Shown here piece after piece: positions 34,186-43,334 of a stretch of DNA of 64,000 nt. Position 1 is the stretch's first letter; every line of letters begins with the position of its first letter. This stretch comes from Armatimonadota bacterium (GTDB taxonomy: Bacteria > Sysuimicrobiota > Sysuimicrobiia > Sysuimicrobiales > Humicultoraceae). The DNA is taken from the NCBI GenBank assembly GCA_031081585.1, contig JAVHLY010000004.1:1-64000 (forward strand), written 5' to 3'. Below the pieces are notes generated by a model that saw only the letters and a list, made by a program, of their open reading frames with translations, made no database searches and was not told the origin of the DNA. A program made the position numbers and the translations under genes.

Positions 34186-35303
34186 CACCGCACCGCCTGC
34201 GGGTGCTGCTGGTGATCAAAGGGCTGGGCGTGGGAGGTGCGGAGCGGCTCCTCGAGCGGGCCATCCCCTACCTGGACCGGGAAACCTTCGAGTACCAGGT
34301 GGCCTATCTGCTGCCCTGGAAGGATGCCCTCGTCCCGCCGTTCCGGGCCGCCGGCATCCCGGTGCACTGCCTGGAGTACCGCGCTCCGCTGGACCTGCGC
34401 GTGATCCGTCGGTTCCGTGCCCTCGTTCGGCGTGAGCGGTTCGCCCTGGTCCACGCTCACCTCCCTGTGGCCGGGCTGCTGGCACGGCTGGGCCGGCGCC
34501 TGGGAGATGTCCCGCGGGTGATCTACACCGAGCACGGCCTGCCGTCCCACTATCGCTGGCCCACCCGGTGGGCCAACGTCCTCACCTACCGGTGGGCTGA
34601 CGCCGTGATCGCGGTCTCCGAGGCGGTGGCCGCGGGCGTGCGTCCCTACATCAAGGGGGACCGTCCGCGCCTGGTGACGATCGTGAACGCGGTCGACGCC
34701 GACGGGATGACGACCACCCCGGAAAGCCGTGAGGCGGTACGCAGGGAATTCGGGATCCCGGCGGACGCACCGCTCGTCGTAACGGTCGGCAATCTCCGTC
34801 CGGTCAAGGGCCACGCCGTGCTGCTGACGGCGGCGCGGCGGGTGCTGGCGGCCGAGCCCCGGGCGCGTTTCCTCATCGTGGGGGTGGGCCCATTGGCTGA
34901 GCACCTGCCGCGGGAGGCCCGGCGCCTCGGGCTGGATGGCCAGGTGATCTTCACGGGCTTCCGCGCCGATGCGACCTCGATTATCGCGGCGTCGGACGTC
35001 TACGTCCTGCCATCGCTCGACGAGGGGCTCCCCGTCAGCCTGCTAGAGGCGATGGCCCTGGGGCGGGCGGTCGTGGCTACGCGCGTCGGCGGGATTCCCG
35101 AGGTCGTCCTCCCGGACCGCACCGGGATTCTGGTGGAGCCCAACGACCCGGAGCGCCTGGCCTGGGAAGTGCTGGGACTGCTGCAGACCCCCGAGCGTCG
35201 TCGGCAACTGGGCGAGGCCGCACAGGCGGCGGCCCGACAGCGGTACGGTATGGGGCCCATGGTGACGGCCATCGAGCAGCTCTACCGGGAGGTGGTCGCG
35301 TAA
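34176..35303 (+). CDS. glycosyltransferase family 4 protein
   Basis: GT-B glycosyltransferase of 375 aa. The N-terminal motif is VLLVIKGLGVGGAERLLERA, with donor-side VTVGNLRPVKGH, FTGFRADATSIIAASDVYVL and EX7E in LDEGLPVSLLEAMALGRA. The GGAE glycine loop near the N-terminus and the KG pair are typical of this family. ATG 34176 lies inside the preceding gene, and the stop overlaps the next ATG by one base (TAATG). It is part of the exopolysaccharide repeat-unit assembly line; specificity unknown. Confidence 0.88.
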   Translation: MGVTPHRLRVLLVIKGLGVGGAERLLERAIPYLDRETFEYQVAYLLPWKDALVPPFRAAGIPVHCLEYRAPLDLRVIRRFRALVRRERFALVHAHLPVAGLLARLGRRLGDVPRVIYTEHGLPSHYRWPTRWANVLTYRWADAVIAVSEAVAAGVRPYIKGDRPRLVTIVNAVDADGMTTTPESREAVRREFGIPADAPLVVTVGNLRPVKGHAVLLTAARRVLAAEPRARFLIVGVGPLAEHLPREARRLGLDGQVIFTGFRADATSIIAASDVYVLPSLDEGLPVSLLEAMALGRAVVATRVGGIPEVVLPDRTGILVEPNDPERLAWEVLGLLQTPERRRQLGEAAQAAARQRYGMGPMVTAIEQLYREVVA

Positions 35304-36301
35304 TGCCGCGGCCGGCCTTCCTGGTCACGATCGACACCGAGGCCGACGACCTCTGGGCCCGGCCGCGGCACCTCACGACGCGCAACACGGCGGCGCTGCC
35401 GCGCTTCCAGGCGCTCTGTGAGCGCTACGGGATCCGCCCGACCTACCTGGCGACCTACGAGGTGGCTGTGGACCCGGTCTTCCGCGACTTCGGGCTCGAC
35501 CTGCTGCGCCGCGGGGCAGGGGAGATCGGCATGCACCTCCACGCCTGGACCACTCCGCCGATCGTCCCGCTGACGGACGACGACCTGACCGCGCAGCCGT
35601 ACTTGATCGAGCACGACACCGAGGTCATGCGGCTGAAGATCGGCACGCTGACCCGGCTGCTCGAAGAGACATTCGGCCGCCGCCCCGTGAGCCACCGCGC
35701 CGGCCGCTGGGCTCTGGACGCCCGCTATGCCCGTCTCCTGGTGGAGTTCGGCTACCGGGTCGACGCCACGGTCACGCCCCACGTCTCCTGGCAGGACCAC
35801 CGGGGGGCTCACGGGGGCGGGCCAGATTACCGGGGCTTCCTCTCGACGCCGTACTTCGTCGACCTCGAGGACATCCGCCGGCCCGGGGCCTCGCCGCTCC
35901 TCGAAGTCCCGGTGACCGTGCTCCCGCGCTCACGCCCGCGCCCGGCGGCCCTGGAGCGGCTTTTCGCCCGCAGCCGTACGGGCCGCCGCCTGCTGGACCG
36001 GTACCTGCCTGCGGTCTGGTGGCTGCGCCCCAACGGACGGAACGGGGGGCGGCTGCTCGAGATCGTCCAGCGGGGCATCGACCGCGGCGTGGCGCACCTG
36101 ACGATGGTCCTGCACTCCTCGGAACTGGCGGTCGGCCAGAGCCGGGTGTCGCGCACCCGCAAGGCCCTGGAAGACCTCTACCGCGACCTGGAGCGCCTCT
36201 TCGCCGCAGCATCCCGGTCTTGCTGGCCGGCCACGCTGGCGGAATTCTCCGCCGCCTGGGCGGGGCGGATGGCGCCGGTCGGCGCGGCCGCAGTGGGATG
36301 A
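35303..36301 (+). CDS. polysaccharide deacetylase-like protein (WalW type)
   Basis: 332-aa NodB-related protein. The early strand FLVTIDTEADDLW carries the likely metal/catalytic Asp residues, GEIGMHLHAWTTPP supplies a His pair, and SHRAGRWALD forms a later active-site block. The C-terminal third is basic and includes HLTMVLHSSEL, another His motif of this class. It has no signal peptide, so it may act on lipid-linked intermediates in the cytoplasm or be non-catalytic. TAATG overlap with the preceding gene and ATGA overlap with the next imply tight coupling. Confidence 0.78.
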   Translation: MPRPAFLVTIDTEADDLWARPRHLTTRNTAALPRFQALCERYGIRPTYLATYEVAVDPVFRDFGLDLLRRGAGEIGMHLHAWTTPPIVPLTDDDLTAQPYLIEHDTEVMRLKIGTLTRLLEETFGRRPVSHRAGRWALDARYARLLVEFGYRVDATVTPHVSWQDHRGAHGGGPDYRGFLSTPYFVDLEDIRRPGASPLLEVPVTVLPRSRPRPAALERLFARSRTGRRLLDRYLPAVWWLRPNGRNGGRLLEIVQRGIDRGVAHLTMVLHSSELAVGQSRVSRTRKALEDLYRDLERLFAAASRSCWPATLAEFSAAWAGRMAPVGAAAVG

Positions 36302-37362
36302 GTACCGGGTTCGCCCTGCGTGCCTACCAGCCCGGGGATGAGGCGGCGGTCCTGGCGCTGCTCCGGCAGGTCCTGGGCGAGGGCGGCCGGGCATTCGAGC
36401 GCACGGAGGCCTTCTGGCACTGGAAGCACGAGGCCAACGTCTTCGGCCGGTCCATCCTCATGCTCGCCACACAGGACGAAGTCGTCGGGGTGCGGGCCTT
36501 CATGCGGTGGCGCTTCCGGTCGGCCCACGGCCCGCTCGGCGCCGTGCGCGCCGTGGACACGGCCACCCACCCGCGGGCGCGCCGTCGGGGCGTCTTCTCC
36601 ACCCTGACGCGCGCCGCCGTGGCGCAGGCGGAAGCGGCGGGGGTGGACCTGATCTTCAACACTCCCAACCGCCTTAGCCTCCCCGGGTACCTGAAGCTCG
36701 GCTGGACGCGGGTAGGGCGTCCCCTCTTGCTCGTCCGGCTCGTCCGCCCCCTGCGCGTGCTCGCCGCAGTACGCGCCCGCCGGACCCCGGCCCGGCCGCA
36801 TGCCTACACCCCCGGGCACGAGGTCGTCGGCCGGAACGGCGCCACCCCGGACGCGCCCGGCGACCTGCCGCAGGTGCGCGAGTGGCTGCAGGCCTTCGAC
36901 GTCGAGAGGCTGCTGGCCGAGGCAGACCGCCTGGAGGGGGAGGGGATCCGCACCGACCGGTCCGTCGCCTGGCTGCGCTGGCGCTACGCGGAGGCGCCGA
37001 CGCTTCCCTACCAGGCCGTCTGGACGACCGATCCGGGACCTGCGGTGCTCGTGGTGCGGATGGGCGCGCGGGGAGGCCTGCGGGAAGCGATGCTGAGCGA
37101 GGTCCTGGCCTCGCCGCGCGGGGTCTCCGCGCTGGGGAAGCTGGTGCGCTGGGTGGTGGCGGCGGCCGCGCCAGACTACCTGGTGGCGCACGCACCCTGG
37201 GGCTCCGTGCGCTGCCGTGCACTGCTGCGCGCCGGGTTCGTGCCGCTGCCGTGGGTCGGTCCCGTCCTCACGGTGCGGCCGCTCAGCGCCACGGCGCGGG
37301 CCGCCGGGCTCAACCGACCCGGCGCCTGGCAGCTCTCCCTGGGAGACCTGGAGATCTTTTGA
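36298..37362 (+). CDS. GNAT-family acetyltransferase in the exopolysaccharide cluster
   Basis: 354-aa protein. The N-terminal GNAT fold is readable: FALRAYQPGDEAAVLALLRQV, then VVGVRAFM, VDTATHPRARRRGVFSTL (acetyl-CoA loop with R-R-x-G) and NTPNRLSLPGYLKLGWTRVGR. The C-terminal 180 residues form a second domain, possibly another degenerate GNAT repeat (WLRWRYAEAPT). It may acetylate an amino sugar of the polymer. Overlap with the deacetylase-like gene is ATGA. Confidence 0.75.
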   Translation: MSTGFALRAYQPGDEAAVLALLRQVLGEGGRAFERTEAFWHWKHEANVFGRSILMLATQDEVVGVRAFMRWRFRSAHGPLGAVRAVDTATHPRARRRGVFSTLTRAAVAQAEAAGVDLIFNTPNRLSLPGYLKLGWTRVGRPLLLVRLVRPLRVLAAVRARRTPARPHAYTPGHEVVGRNGATPDAPGDLPQVREWLQAFDVERLLAEADRLEGEGIRTDRSVAWLRWRYAEAPTLPYQAVWTTDPGPAVLVVRMGARGGLREAMLSEVLASPRGVSALGKLVRWVVAAAAPDYLVAHAPWGSVRCRALLRAGFVPLPWVGPVLTVRPLSATARAAGLNRPGAWQLSLGDLEIF

Positions 37363-37390
37363 GGCCTACAGCCGGCCGAGGAGGGTGCTC

Positions 37391-38731
37391 ATGAGCTCCG
37401 TCGTCTTCTCCCGCTCCACGGTGCGCACGGTCCTGGCACTGCCGCTCTTCGCGGCCGCGGCGCTGGGGGTAGGGCTGCTGCTGGGGTCCAAGGACCTGGA
37501 GGCCACGCGCGCCGCCACCATCCTCACCGTGCTGGTGGCGACCTCCCTCGTCCTCTTCACCCGTGTGGCGTCCCGGGACCCGCTGGGACGGGCGCTCCTG
37601 GTCGTGCTGTGGCTGAGCTTCGCGCTGAAGCTGGGGGCGATGACCTACCGCTTCCTGGGCGGCCTGCTGGCCGATGCCTTCGCCTACAACAACGCCGGCC
37701 AGCGGATCGCCGAAGAGCTGGCCCGCGGAGAGTGGCCGCAGCTGGGCGAGTACGGGACGGCCTACATCCGGCTCCTGGCCGGCCTGGTCTACTACGCCTT
37801 CGGCGTGAGCTTCTCCGGCATCTCCATCCTCTGGACCTGGCTCGGCATGGTGGGGCTGCTCTTCTTCTACCTGGCGTTCCGCATGGCGTTCCCGCTCGGG
37901 CACCACCGGCTGTACATGCTGCTGATCTTCCTCTTCCCGTCGATGCTGCTCTGGACCAGCAGCCTGGGGAAAGACGCCCTCATGGTCCTCTTCCTCGGCA
38001 TGGCGGCATACGGTGCCGCCCGCCTGCGCCACGGTCTCGGCCTCCCGGCGGTCGGATGGCTGGCGCTGGGCCTGTTGGGCATGCTGCCGATCCGCCCGCA
38101 CCTCGCGGCTGTCTTCGCGGTGGCGCTGGCGGCCTCATCCCTCATCCTGCCCATCCGGGCGGGGCTCCTCACCCCGATCCTCCGGGTGGCCGGGATCGGC
38201 GTGGTGGCGGCGGTCTCGGTGTTGATCGTGAGCACGGCCCGCGGGTACGTGGGGCTGGAGGAGCTGGGGACGGAGGAGGTCTTCGCCTTCATCGAGCGGC
38301 AGCAGGAGTTCACCGCCAGATTCGGCGAGTCGGGGTTCCAGCAGGTGAACCCCCGCTCGCCGGTGGGGGTCGCCCTGGCCATCCCCACAGTGCTCTTCCG
38401 GCCCTTCCCCTGGGAGGCGCACAACGCCAACGCCCGCCTGGCGGCCGCGGAAGGCTTCGCGCTGCTGCTCCTGACCCTCTACCGCCTGCGGAGCGTCCGG
38501 GCCGCGCTGGGGGCGGTCTTCCGCCACAGCTACGTGCTTATGGTTGTCGTCTACGCCCTGCTCTTCATCTTCTTCTTCACGGCCATCGGCAACTTCGGGA
38601 TCATCGCCCGGCAACGGGCGCAGCTCTTCCCGTTCTTCTTCATGCTCCTGGCCTACCTGCCCCCGACGCCGCGTCGCCCGGCGGCAGCCCGCCTCCAGCA
38701 CCGGCCGCCCGCGACCAGGACTGCGCCATGA
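37391..38731 (+). CDS. multi-spanning membrane protein, Wzy-like polymerase candidate
   Basis: 446-aa hydrophobic protein with about ten membrane spans (for example TVLALPLFAAAALGVGLLLG, WTWLGMVGLLFFYLAFRM, LYMLLIFLFPSMLLW, HSYVLMVVVYALLFIFFF). A large soluble loop near 285-330 (TEEVFAFIERQQEFTARFGE) and position just before the flippase fit an O-antigen/exopolysaccharide polymerase or EpsG-like protein, but no defining motif is recognised. GAGGAGGG precedes ATG 37391. A hydrophilic Pro/Arg-rich tail ends the protein. Confidence 0.72.
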   Translation: MSSVVFSRSTVRTVLALPLFAAAALGVGLLLGSKDLEATRAATILTVLVATSLVLFTRVASRDPLGRALLVVLWLSFALKLGAMTYRFLGGLLADAFAYNNAGQRIAEELARGEWPQLGEYGTAYIRLLAGLVYYAFGVSFSGISILWTWLGMVGLLFFYLAFRMAFPLGHHRLYMLLIFLFPSMLLWTSSLGKDALMVLFLGMAAYGAARLRHGLGLPAVGWLALGLLGMLPIRPHLAAVFAVALAASSLILPIRAGLLTPILRVAGIGVVAAVSVLIVSTARGYVGLEELGTEEVFAFIERQQEFTARFGESGFQQVNPRSPVGVALAIPTVLFRPFPWEAHNANARLAAAEGFALLLLTLYRLRSVRAALGAVFRHSYVLMVVVYALLFIFFFTAIGNFGIIARQRAQLFPFFFMLLAYLPPTPRRPAAARLQHRPPATRTAP

Positions 38732-40245
38732 GGGTTCCTGCACCTGCAGCGGGACCGCGCCGTGTGGATATCGCGGCGGTGCGGGGGGCGGGATGGCTGG
38801 CCATCGACCAGCTGGGCAGCCGCGTCGTCGACCTGGCGGCGTCCGTGGTCCTGGCCCGCCTCCTCTTCCCGGACGACTACGGGCTGCTGGCCATGGCCGC
38901 CACCTCCACCGCCTTCTTCCGGATCTTCGCCAACCTGGGGCTGGGGGCGGCCATCGTGCAGCGTCGGGAGGTGGACGACGAGTACCTCTCCACGGCGTTC
39001 TGGGCCAACCTGGCGTCCGGGGCGCTCCTCACCGCCCTCGTGGCCCTCTCGGGGGAGCTCCTGGGGGCCCTGCTGCGCGAGCCGCGCGTGGGCCTCGTCA
39101 TCCTCTTCCTGTCGTTCCGCTTCGTGATCGCCGCGGGATCCGCGACGCAGGTGGCGATGATCACCCGCCGCATGGACTTCCGGGCGCTCAGCCTGCGGTC
39201 CATCGCCGCCTCGGTCGTGGCCGGGCTGGCCGGTGTGTTGCTGGCGTGGCACCACCTAGGCGTGTGGGCACTGGTCGGGCGGGAGATCGCCCGGACCGTC
39301 ACCAGCACCCTCCTGCTCTACCGGGCGACGGGCTGGGCACCGCGGTTGCGCTTCTCGTGGGCCAAGTTCCTGGACCTGTGGTCGTTTGGCGGGCCGCTGC
39401 TGCTGTCGCGCCTCTTTCGCTACCTCACCGGCAACATGGACAACATCCTGATCGGCCGCTACCTGGGCTCGGCCGCGCTGGGGCTGTACGCGTTTGCCTA
39501 CACCATGTTCGCCATCCCTCTCAACGACTTCAGCGCGGTCGCGCACCGTGTGCTCTTCGCGGCGCTCTCCCGACTCCACACCGACGGAGAGCGGTTCAAG
39601 CGCGGCTTCCTGCTGGCGACCCGCTACGTGACGATGGTGCAGGTGCCCGTCATGACCGGACTGGCCCTCGTCGCGCCGGTGGCCATCCAGGTGGTCTTCG
39701 GGCGGCGCTGGGCGCCGGCTGCACCGGTGGTCACCGTGCTGGCGCTCACCAGCATCGTGGGGATGATGACGGCCATCGCGCCGAGCGGCCTCCAGGCGGG
39801 CGGGCGGGCCGACCTGCAGCTGCGCCGGAGCTTCCTGGGGGTGCTGCTCTACCTGCCCGCATTCGCCCTGGGGTTGCGCTGGGGCATCCTGGGCGTGGCG
39901 ATCGGGTCGCTCGCGGCCGGCCTGGTCCTCCTCCCCGTGGACCTGCGCTACGTCCACGAAACCACAGGGGCCACCGCGCGCGAGCTGCTCGATGCCAGCA
40001 TGCCCGGCCTGGCGGCGTCCCTCATCATGGCCGTCATCGTGCTGGCGGGACGCTGGCTGCTGGCCGGACACGGCCTGCCGGGCGTCGTGGTCCTGGCGGT
40101 GCTGATCGGGGCCGGCGCCCTGGCCTACGGCGCCGCGCTGTGGGTCTTCCACCGGGATGCCGTGCGGAGCCTGGCCGCCGTGCTGCGGGACGCCCTGCCG
40201 CCGGTGGCCGGCCGGATCCTCGGCTCCATCGTGCCCGCATCGTGA
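38728..40245 (+). CDS. Wzx-like oligosaccharide flippase (MOP superfamily)
   Basis: 505-aa membrane protein with 12 or more predicted spans. The start GAGWLAIDQLGSRVVDLAAS and PDDYGLLAMAATSTAFFRIFANLGLGAAIVQ are typical of the lipopolysaccharide flippase (Polysacc_synt_3) group. The central block SRLFRYLTGNMDNILIGRYLG and GLYAFAYTMFAIPLNDFSAV confirm it. It would move the lipid-linked repeat across the cytoplasmic membrane. ATGA overlap with the polymerase candidate and GTGA overlap with the next deacetylase. Confidence 0.87.
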   Translation: MRVPAPAAGPRRVDIAAVRGAGWLAIDQLGSRVVDLAASVVLARLLFPDDYGLLAMAATSTAFFRIFANLGLGAAIVQRREVDDEYLSTAFWANLASGALLTALVALSGELLGALLREPRVGLVILFLSFRFVIAAGSATQVAMITRRMDFRALSLRSIAASVVAGLAGVLLAWHHLGVWALVGREIARTVTSTLLLYRATGWAPRLRFSWAKFLDLWSFGGPLLLSRLFRYLTGNMDNILIGRYLGSAALGLYAFAYTMFAIPLNDFSAVAHRVLFAALSRLHTDGERFKRGFLLATRYVTMVQVPVMTGLALVAPVAIQVVFGRRWAPAAPVVTVLALTSIVGMMTAIAPSGLQAGGRADLQLRRSFLGVLLYLPAFALGLRWGILGVAIGSLAAGLVLLPVDLRYVHETTGATARELLDASMPGLAASLIMAVIVLAGRWLLAGHGLPGVVVLAVLIGAGALAYGAALWVFHRDAVRSLAAVLRDALPPVAGRILGSIVPAS

Positions 40246-41081
40246 ACCTGACCCTCAGTGCCGTCAAGCTCGCCGTGTTGCCCTACGGCCTGGCGTTCGG
40301 CGAACGGCGACCGGGGATCGTCATCCTGGTCTACCACCGGGTGGGCGGGGGGACGCGACGGGAGATCGACCTCCCCGTCGAGACCTTTGCGCGTCAGGTG
40401 GCCTACCTGGCGGCCCGCTGCCGTGTGGTCAGCCTGGAGGAGGCCCTGGCACTGGGACGCAACGGCGCCACCCCGCCGGGCGACGTCCTCGTGCTGACCT
40501 TCGACGACGGCTACCGGGAGACGTACGACCACGTCTTCCCGATCCTGCACCGGTACCGCCTCCCGGCCACGGTCTACGTGGCGACGGCGTACGTCGAGCA
40601 GGGACGACCCTTCGACTTCGGCGTGCAGCGCTGGGCGGACGCGCCGGGACGCCCGCTGACCTGGTCGCAGCTCCGTGAGATGACATCCTCGGGGCTCATC
40701 ACCGTCGGCTCTCACACCCACACCCATGCCGACCTGTCGGTGGTGCCCCTGCCGGCGGTCCGCGAGGAACTGCGGCGCAGCCAGGAGCTGATCGAGGAGC
40801 GGCTGGGACAGCCGGTCAGGCATTTCGCCTATCCCTGGGGACGGTGGCGCCCCGAGGTCCGGGGGGTGGTGGGCGAGCGGTTCCAGAGCGCCGTCCGCGG
40901 GGGGTGTGGCAAGAACCCCTATGGAGCCCTGGACCCGCTGGCTCTCTGGCGCCAGCCCGTCCAACGCAGTGACGGGCTCTGGTTCTTCCGCGCGCGGCTC
41001 CGGTCGTACCTGGATGGCGAGGAGGTCTTCCGCTCCCGGTTGGCGGCCCTCCGCGCGGCCCCCCCGACCCTCGATGGCTAA
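40242..41081 (+). CDS. NodB-type polysaccharide deacetylase
   Basis: 279-aa carbohydrate esterase family 4 protein. Motif 1 is VLTFDDGYRETYDHVFP (two Asp), motif 2 VGSHTHTHADLS (His pair) and motif 3 FAYPWGRWR. An N-terminal hydrophobic stretch (LSAVKLAVLPYGLAFG) may anchor it. It removes N-acetyl groups from amino sugars. The phrase LGRNGATPPGDVLVL is shared in style with other deacetylases of capsule loci. GTG 40242 overlaps the flippase stop, and the end overlaps the next glycosyltransferase gene by 8 bases. Confidence 0.87.
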   Translation: MNLTLSAVKLAVLPYGLAFGERRPGIVILVYHRVGGGTRREIDLPVETFARQVAYLAARCRVVSLEEALALGRNGATPPGDVLVLTFDDGYRETYDHVFPILHRYRLPATVYVATAYVEQGRPFDFGVQRWADAPGRPLTWSQLREMTSSGLITVGSHTHTHADLSVVPLPAVREELRRSQELIEERLGQPVRHFAYPWGRWRPEVRGVVGERFQSAVRGGCGKNPYGALDPLALWRQPVQRSDGLWFFRARLRSYLDGEEVFRSRLAALRAAPPTLDG

Positions 41082-42231
41082 GCCCGTCACGGTCCTGCAT
41101 CTCATCGAGGGGCTGGGCACCGGTGGGTCGGAGCAGCACCTGGCCCACCTGGTGCTCCGGTCCGACAGGAGACGCTTCCGCCACCACGTCTGCGGGCTGG
41201 GCACGGCGGGTCGGTTCGCGCAGACCCTGGAGGCGGCAGGCATCCCGGTGTACACCCTGGGGTATCCTGCGGAACGCGACTTCCTGCGTCCGCTCGTGCC
41301 GCTTCGCCGTCTGGTGCAGCGCGTCTACCCCGACGTGCTCCACGCCTGCCTGTACCGGCCCGGCGTCCTGGCCCGCCTGATCGGCCGCTGGAGTGGCCTG
41401 CCGGTGGTGACGACCCTGGTGAACACGGCCTACGAGCCGGAGTGGCGGCTGGACAACCCCCGGCTCTCGCCCCTCAAGGTCTCCCTGGCCCGGACGCTGG
41501 ATGCGGCCACCGCCCGGTGGCGCGGCGCCTGGTTCGTGGCGGTGAGCGAGACGGTGCGCGACTCGGCGGTGCGCCAGCTGGGGATTCCAGCCGGGCGGGT
41601 TCGGGTCATTCGCCGTCCGCTGCTGCTGAGCCCCAACGGCCAGCGCCCTTCCGCCCAAGCGGTGCGCGCGGCGCTGGGGCTTCCGGACGCCGACCCGCTG
41701 CTGCTCAACGTCGGCCGCCTGGTGCCCCAGAAGGGACAGCAGTACGCCGTGCGCGCCATGCCGGGCATCCTGGCGTCCCGCCCGGGAGCCCACCTGGTGA
41801 TCGTGGGCGAGGGGCCGCTGCGGCCCTCCCTGACCGCGCTGGCCGAGGCGCTGGGAGTGGCGGATCATGTCACGTTGCTGGGCGAACGGCACGACGTGCC
41901 CGACCTGCTGGCCGCCGCCGACTGCTTCCTCTTCCCCTCGCTCTTCGAGGGTGCGGCCAATGCGCTGATGGAGGCGCTGGCGGCAGGGACGCCGGTGGTG
42001 GCTTCGGACATCCCGTCGCTGCGGGAGCTCACCGACGACGGCCGCGTGGCGGCGTTGGTCCCGCTGCGCGCGCCGGAGGCGCTGGCAGAGGCGGCCCTCG
42101 GCCTGCTGGCGGACGACGCGCGGCGACGCCGGCTCTGCGACGCTGGCCAAGCCTGGGTGCGTCGCTGGGGGGACGGCGACGCCGTCCTGGCCTGGGAGGA
42201 GTTCGTTGCTCACATCGCGGCCAGGGACTGA
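41074..42231 (+). CDS. glycosyltransferase family 4 protein
   Basis: GT-B enzyme of 385 aa. It opens VTVLHLIEGLGTGGSEQHLA. The donor half has LLNVGRLVPQKGQQ and EX7E in LFEGAANALMEALAAGTP. The glycine loop TGGSE and KG pair are family hallmarks. ATG 41074 is inside the deacetylase gene. It builds the exopolysaccharide repeat; sugar unknown. Confidence 0.88.
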   Translation: MAKPVTVLHLIEGLGTGGSEQHLAHLVLRSDRRRFRHHVCGLGTAGRFAQTLEAAGIPVYTLGYPAERDFLRPLVPLRRLVQRVYPDVLHACLYRPGVLARLIGRWSGLPVVTTLVNTAYEPEWRLDNPRLSPLKVSLARTLDAATARWRGAWFVAVSETVRDSAVRQLGIPAGRVRVIRRPLLLSPNGQRPSAQAVRAALGLPDADPLLLNVGRLVPQKGQQYAVRAMPGILASRPGAHLVIVGEGPLRPSLTALAEALGVADHVTLLGERHDVPDLLAAADCFLFPSLFEGAANALMEALAAGTPVVASDIPSLRELTDDGRVAALVPLRAPEALAEAALGLLADDARRRRLCDAGQAWVRRWGDGDAVLAWEEFVAHIAARD

Positions 42232-43324
42232 CCGGAGTGCGAGGCGGAGCGCCCTGCCAGGGGAGCCCCTCCTGGACTTCGTCCAGTTTGGGACGTTCTC
42301 CGGCTCGGCGGTCTCCCTGCGCCGGGCGATGGCGCACCGGGTGCCGCTGGCCGTCCTGAACGTGCTCCCGCTGGCACGCGATGTCACGCTCCTGCCGGCC
42401 CGGCTCCGTGCCCTGGCCGAGGCGCGGCGGTCGGGTCGGGGAGTGTCCTGGGTGCGCACGCGGGCCTGGTCGGTGGCGGTGGAGCGCCGGTTGCGCCAGG
42501 CCGGCGTGGGGCGGGGACGCCCGGCGCTCTTCGTCCAGGCGATGACCCCGGTGATCCTCCCCGAGGGCGTCCGGTACGCCGTGTACACCGACCGGGTCGC
42601 ACGGGAAGGGGCGGCCATGGGCGGTCATCTGGCCTCCCGCTTCTCCGCGGGATGGCTCGCCCGCGAGGAGAGCTTCCTGCGTAACGCCGCGCGCGTCTAC
42701 ACGATGGGGCCGACGACGGCCCAGTGGCTGCAGCGCGCCTATGGGATACCGCGCGATCGCATCCGCGTGGTGGGAGCGGGGCCCAACGCCCCCCTGACCG
42801 ACCCCATCGCCTCGCGGACCTGCCGCCGACTGCTCTTCGTGGGTCTGGAGTGGGAACGGAAGGGCGGTCCGCAGCTGCTGGAAGCCTTCGCGCAGGTCCG
42901 TCGCTGCCACCCGCACCTCGAGCTGCTGGTAGTGGGAGCGACGCCACGCGGTCCGCTGCCGCCCGGTGTGCGGGTGTGCGGTCGGACGGTCCACCGCGCC
43001 ATGGACGACTTCTACTCGCAGGCGGATGCCCTGGTGCTGCCCACGCACCGGGACGCAGTCCCGATCTGCCTGATCGAGGCGATGTGGAAGGCCCTGCCCT
43101 GCATCGTCACCACGGTGGGCAACCAGCGCTGGATCGTGCAGGAGGCGGGGCTGGTGGTGGAGCCCGGCGACGTCCCCGGCCTGGTTGCCGCCCTCGACCG
43201 GCTGGTGCGAGAGTACCCGACGTTTGCCGCCCGGGCCGCCCGCCGGAGCGAGGTCGCGCGCCAGACCTTCCGCTGGGACCGGGTCGCCGACCAGATCCTC
43301 GGCGACCTCCTCCAGCCCGACTGA
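42206..43324 (+). CDS. glycosyltransferase (GT-B, divergent)
   Basis: 372-aa protein whose C-terminal half resembles GT4 enzymes (RLLFVGLEWERKGGPQLLEAF, FYSQADALVLPTHRD). The EX7E motif is altered: HRDAVPICLIEAMWKALP has Asp-Ala where the first Glu is expected. The N-terminal half (FGTFSGSAVSLRRAMAHRVP) is unusual and shows no glycine loop. TTG 42206 overlaps the previous gene by 26 bases and is the only early start; ATG 42329 would remove 41 residues. Confidence 0.78.
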   Translation: MLTSRPGTDRSARRSALPGEPLLDFVQFGTFSGSAVSLRRAMAHRVPLAVLNVLPLARDVTLLPARLRALAEARRSGRGVSWVRTRAWSVAVERRLRQAGVGRGRPALFVQAMTPVILPEGVRYAVYTDRVAREGAAMGGHLASRFSAGWLAREESFLRNAARVYTMGPTTAQWLQRAYGIPRDRIRVVGAGPNAPLTDPIASRTCRRLLFVGLEWERKGGPQLLEAFAQVRRCHPHLELLVVGATPRGPLPPGVRVCGRTVHRAMDDFYSQADALVLPTHRDAVPICLIEAMWKALPCIVTTVGNQRWIVQEAGLVVEPGDVPGLVAALDRLVREYPTFAARAARRSEVARQTFRWDRVADQILGDLLQPD

Positions 43325-43334
43325 TCCGGTGCCC

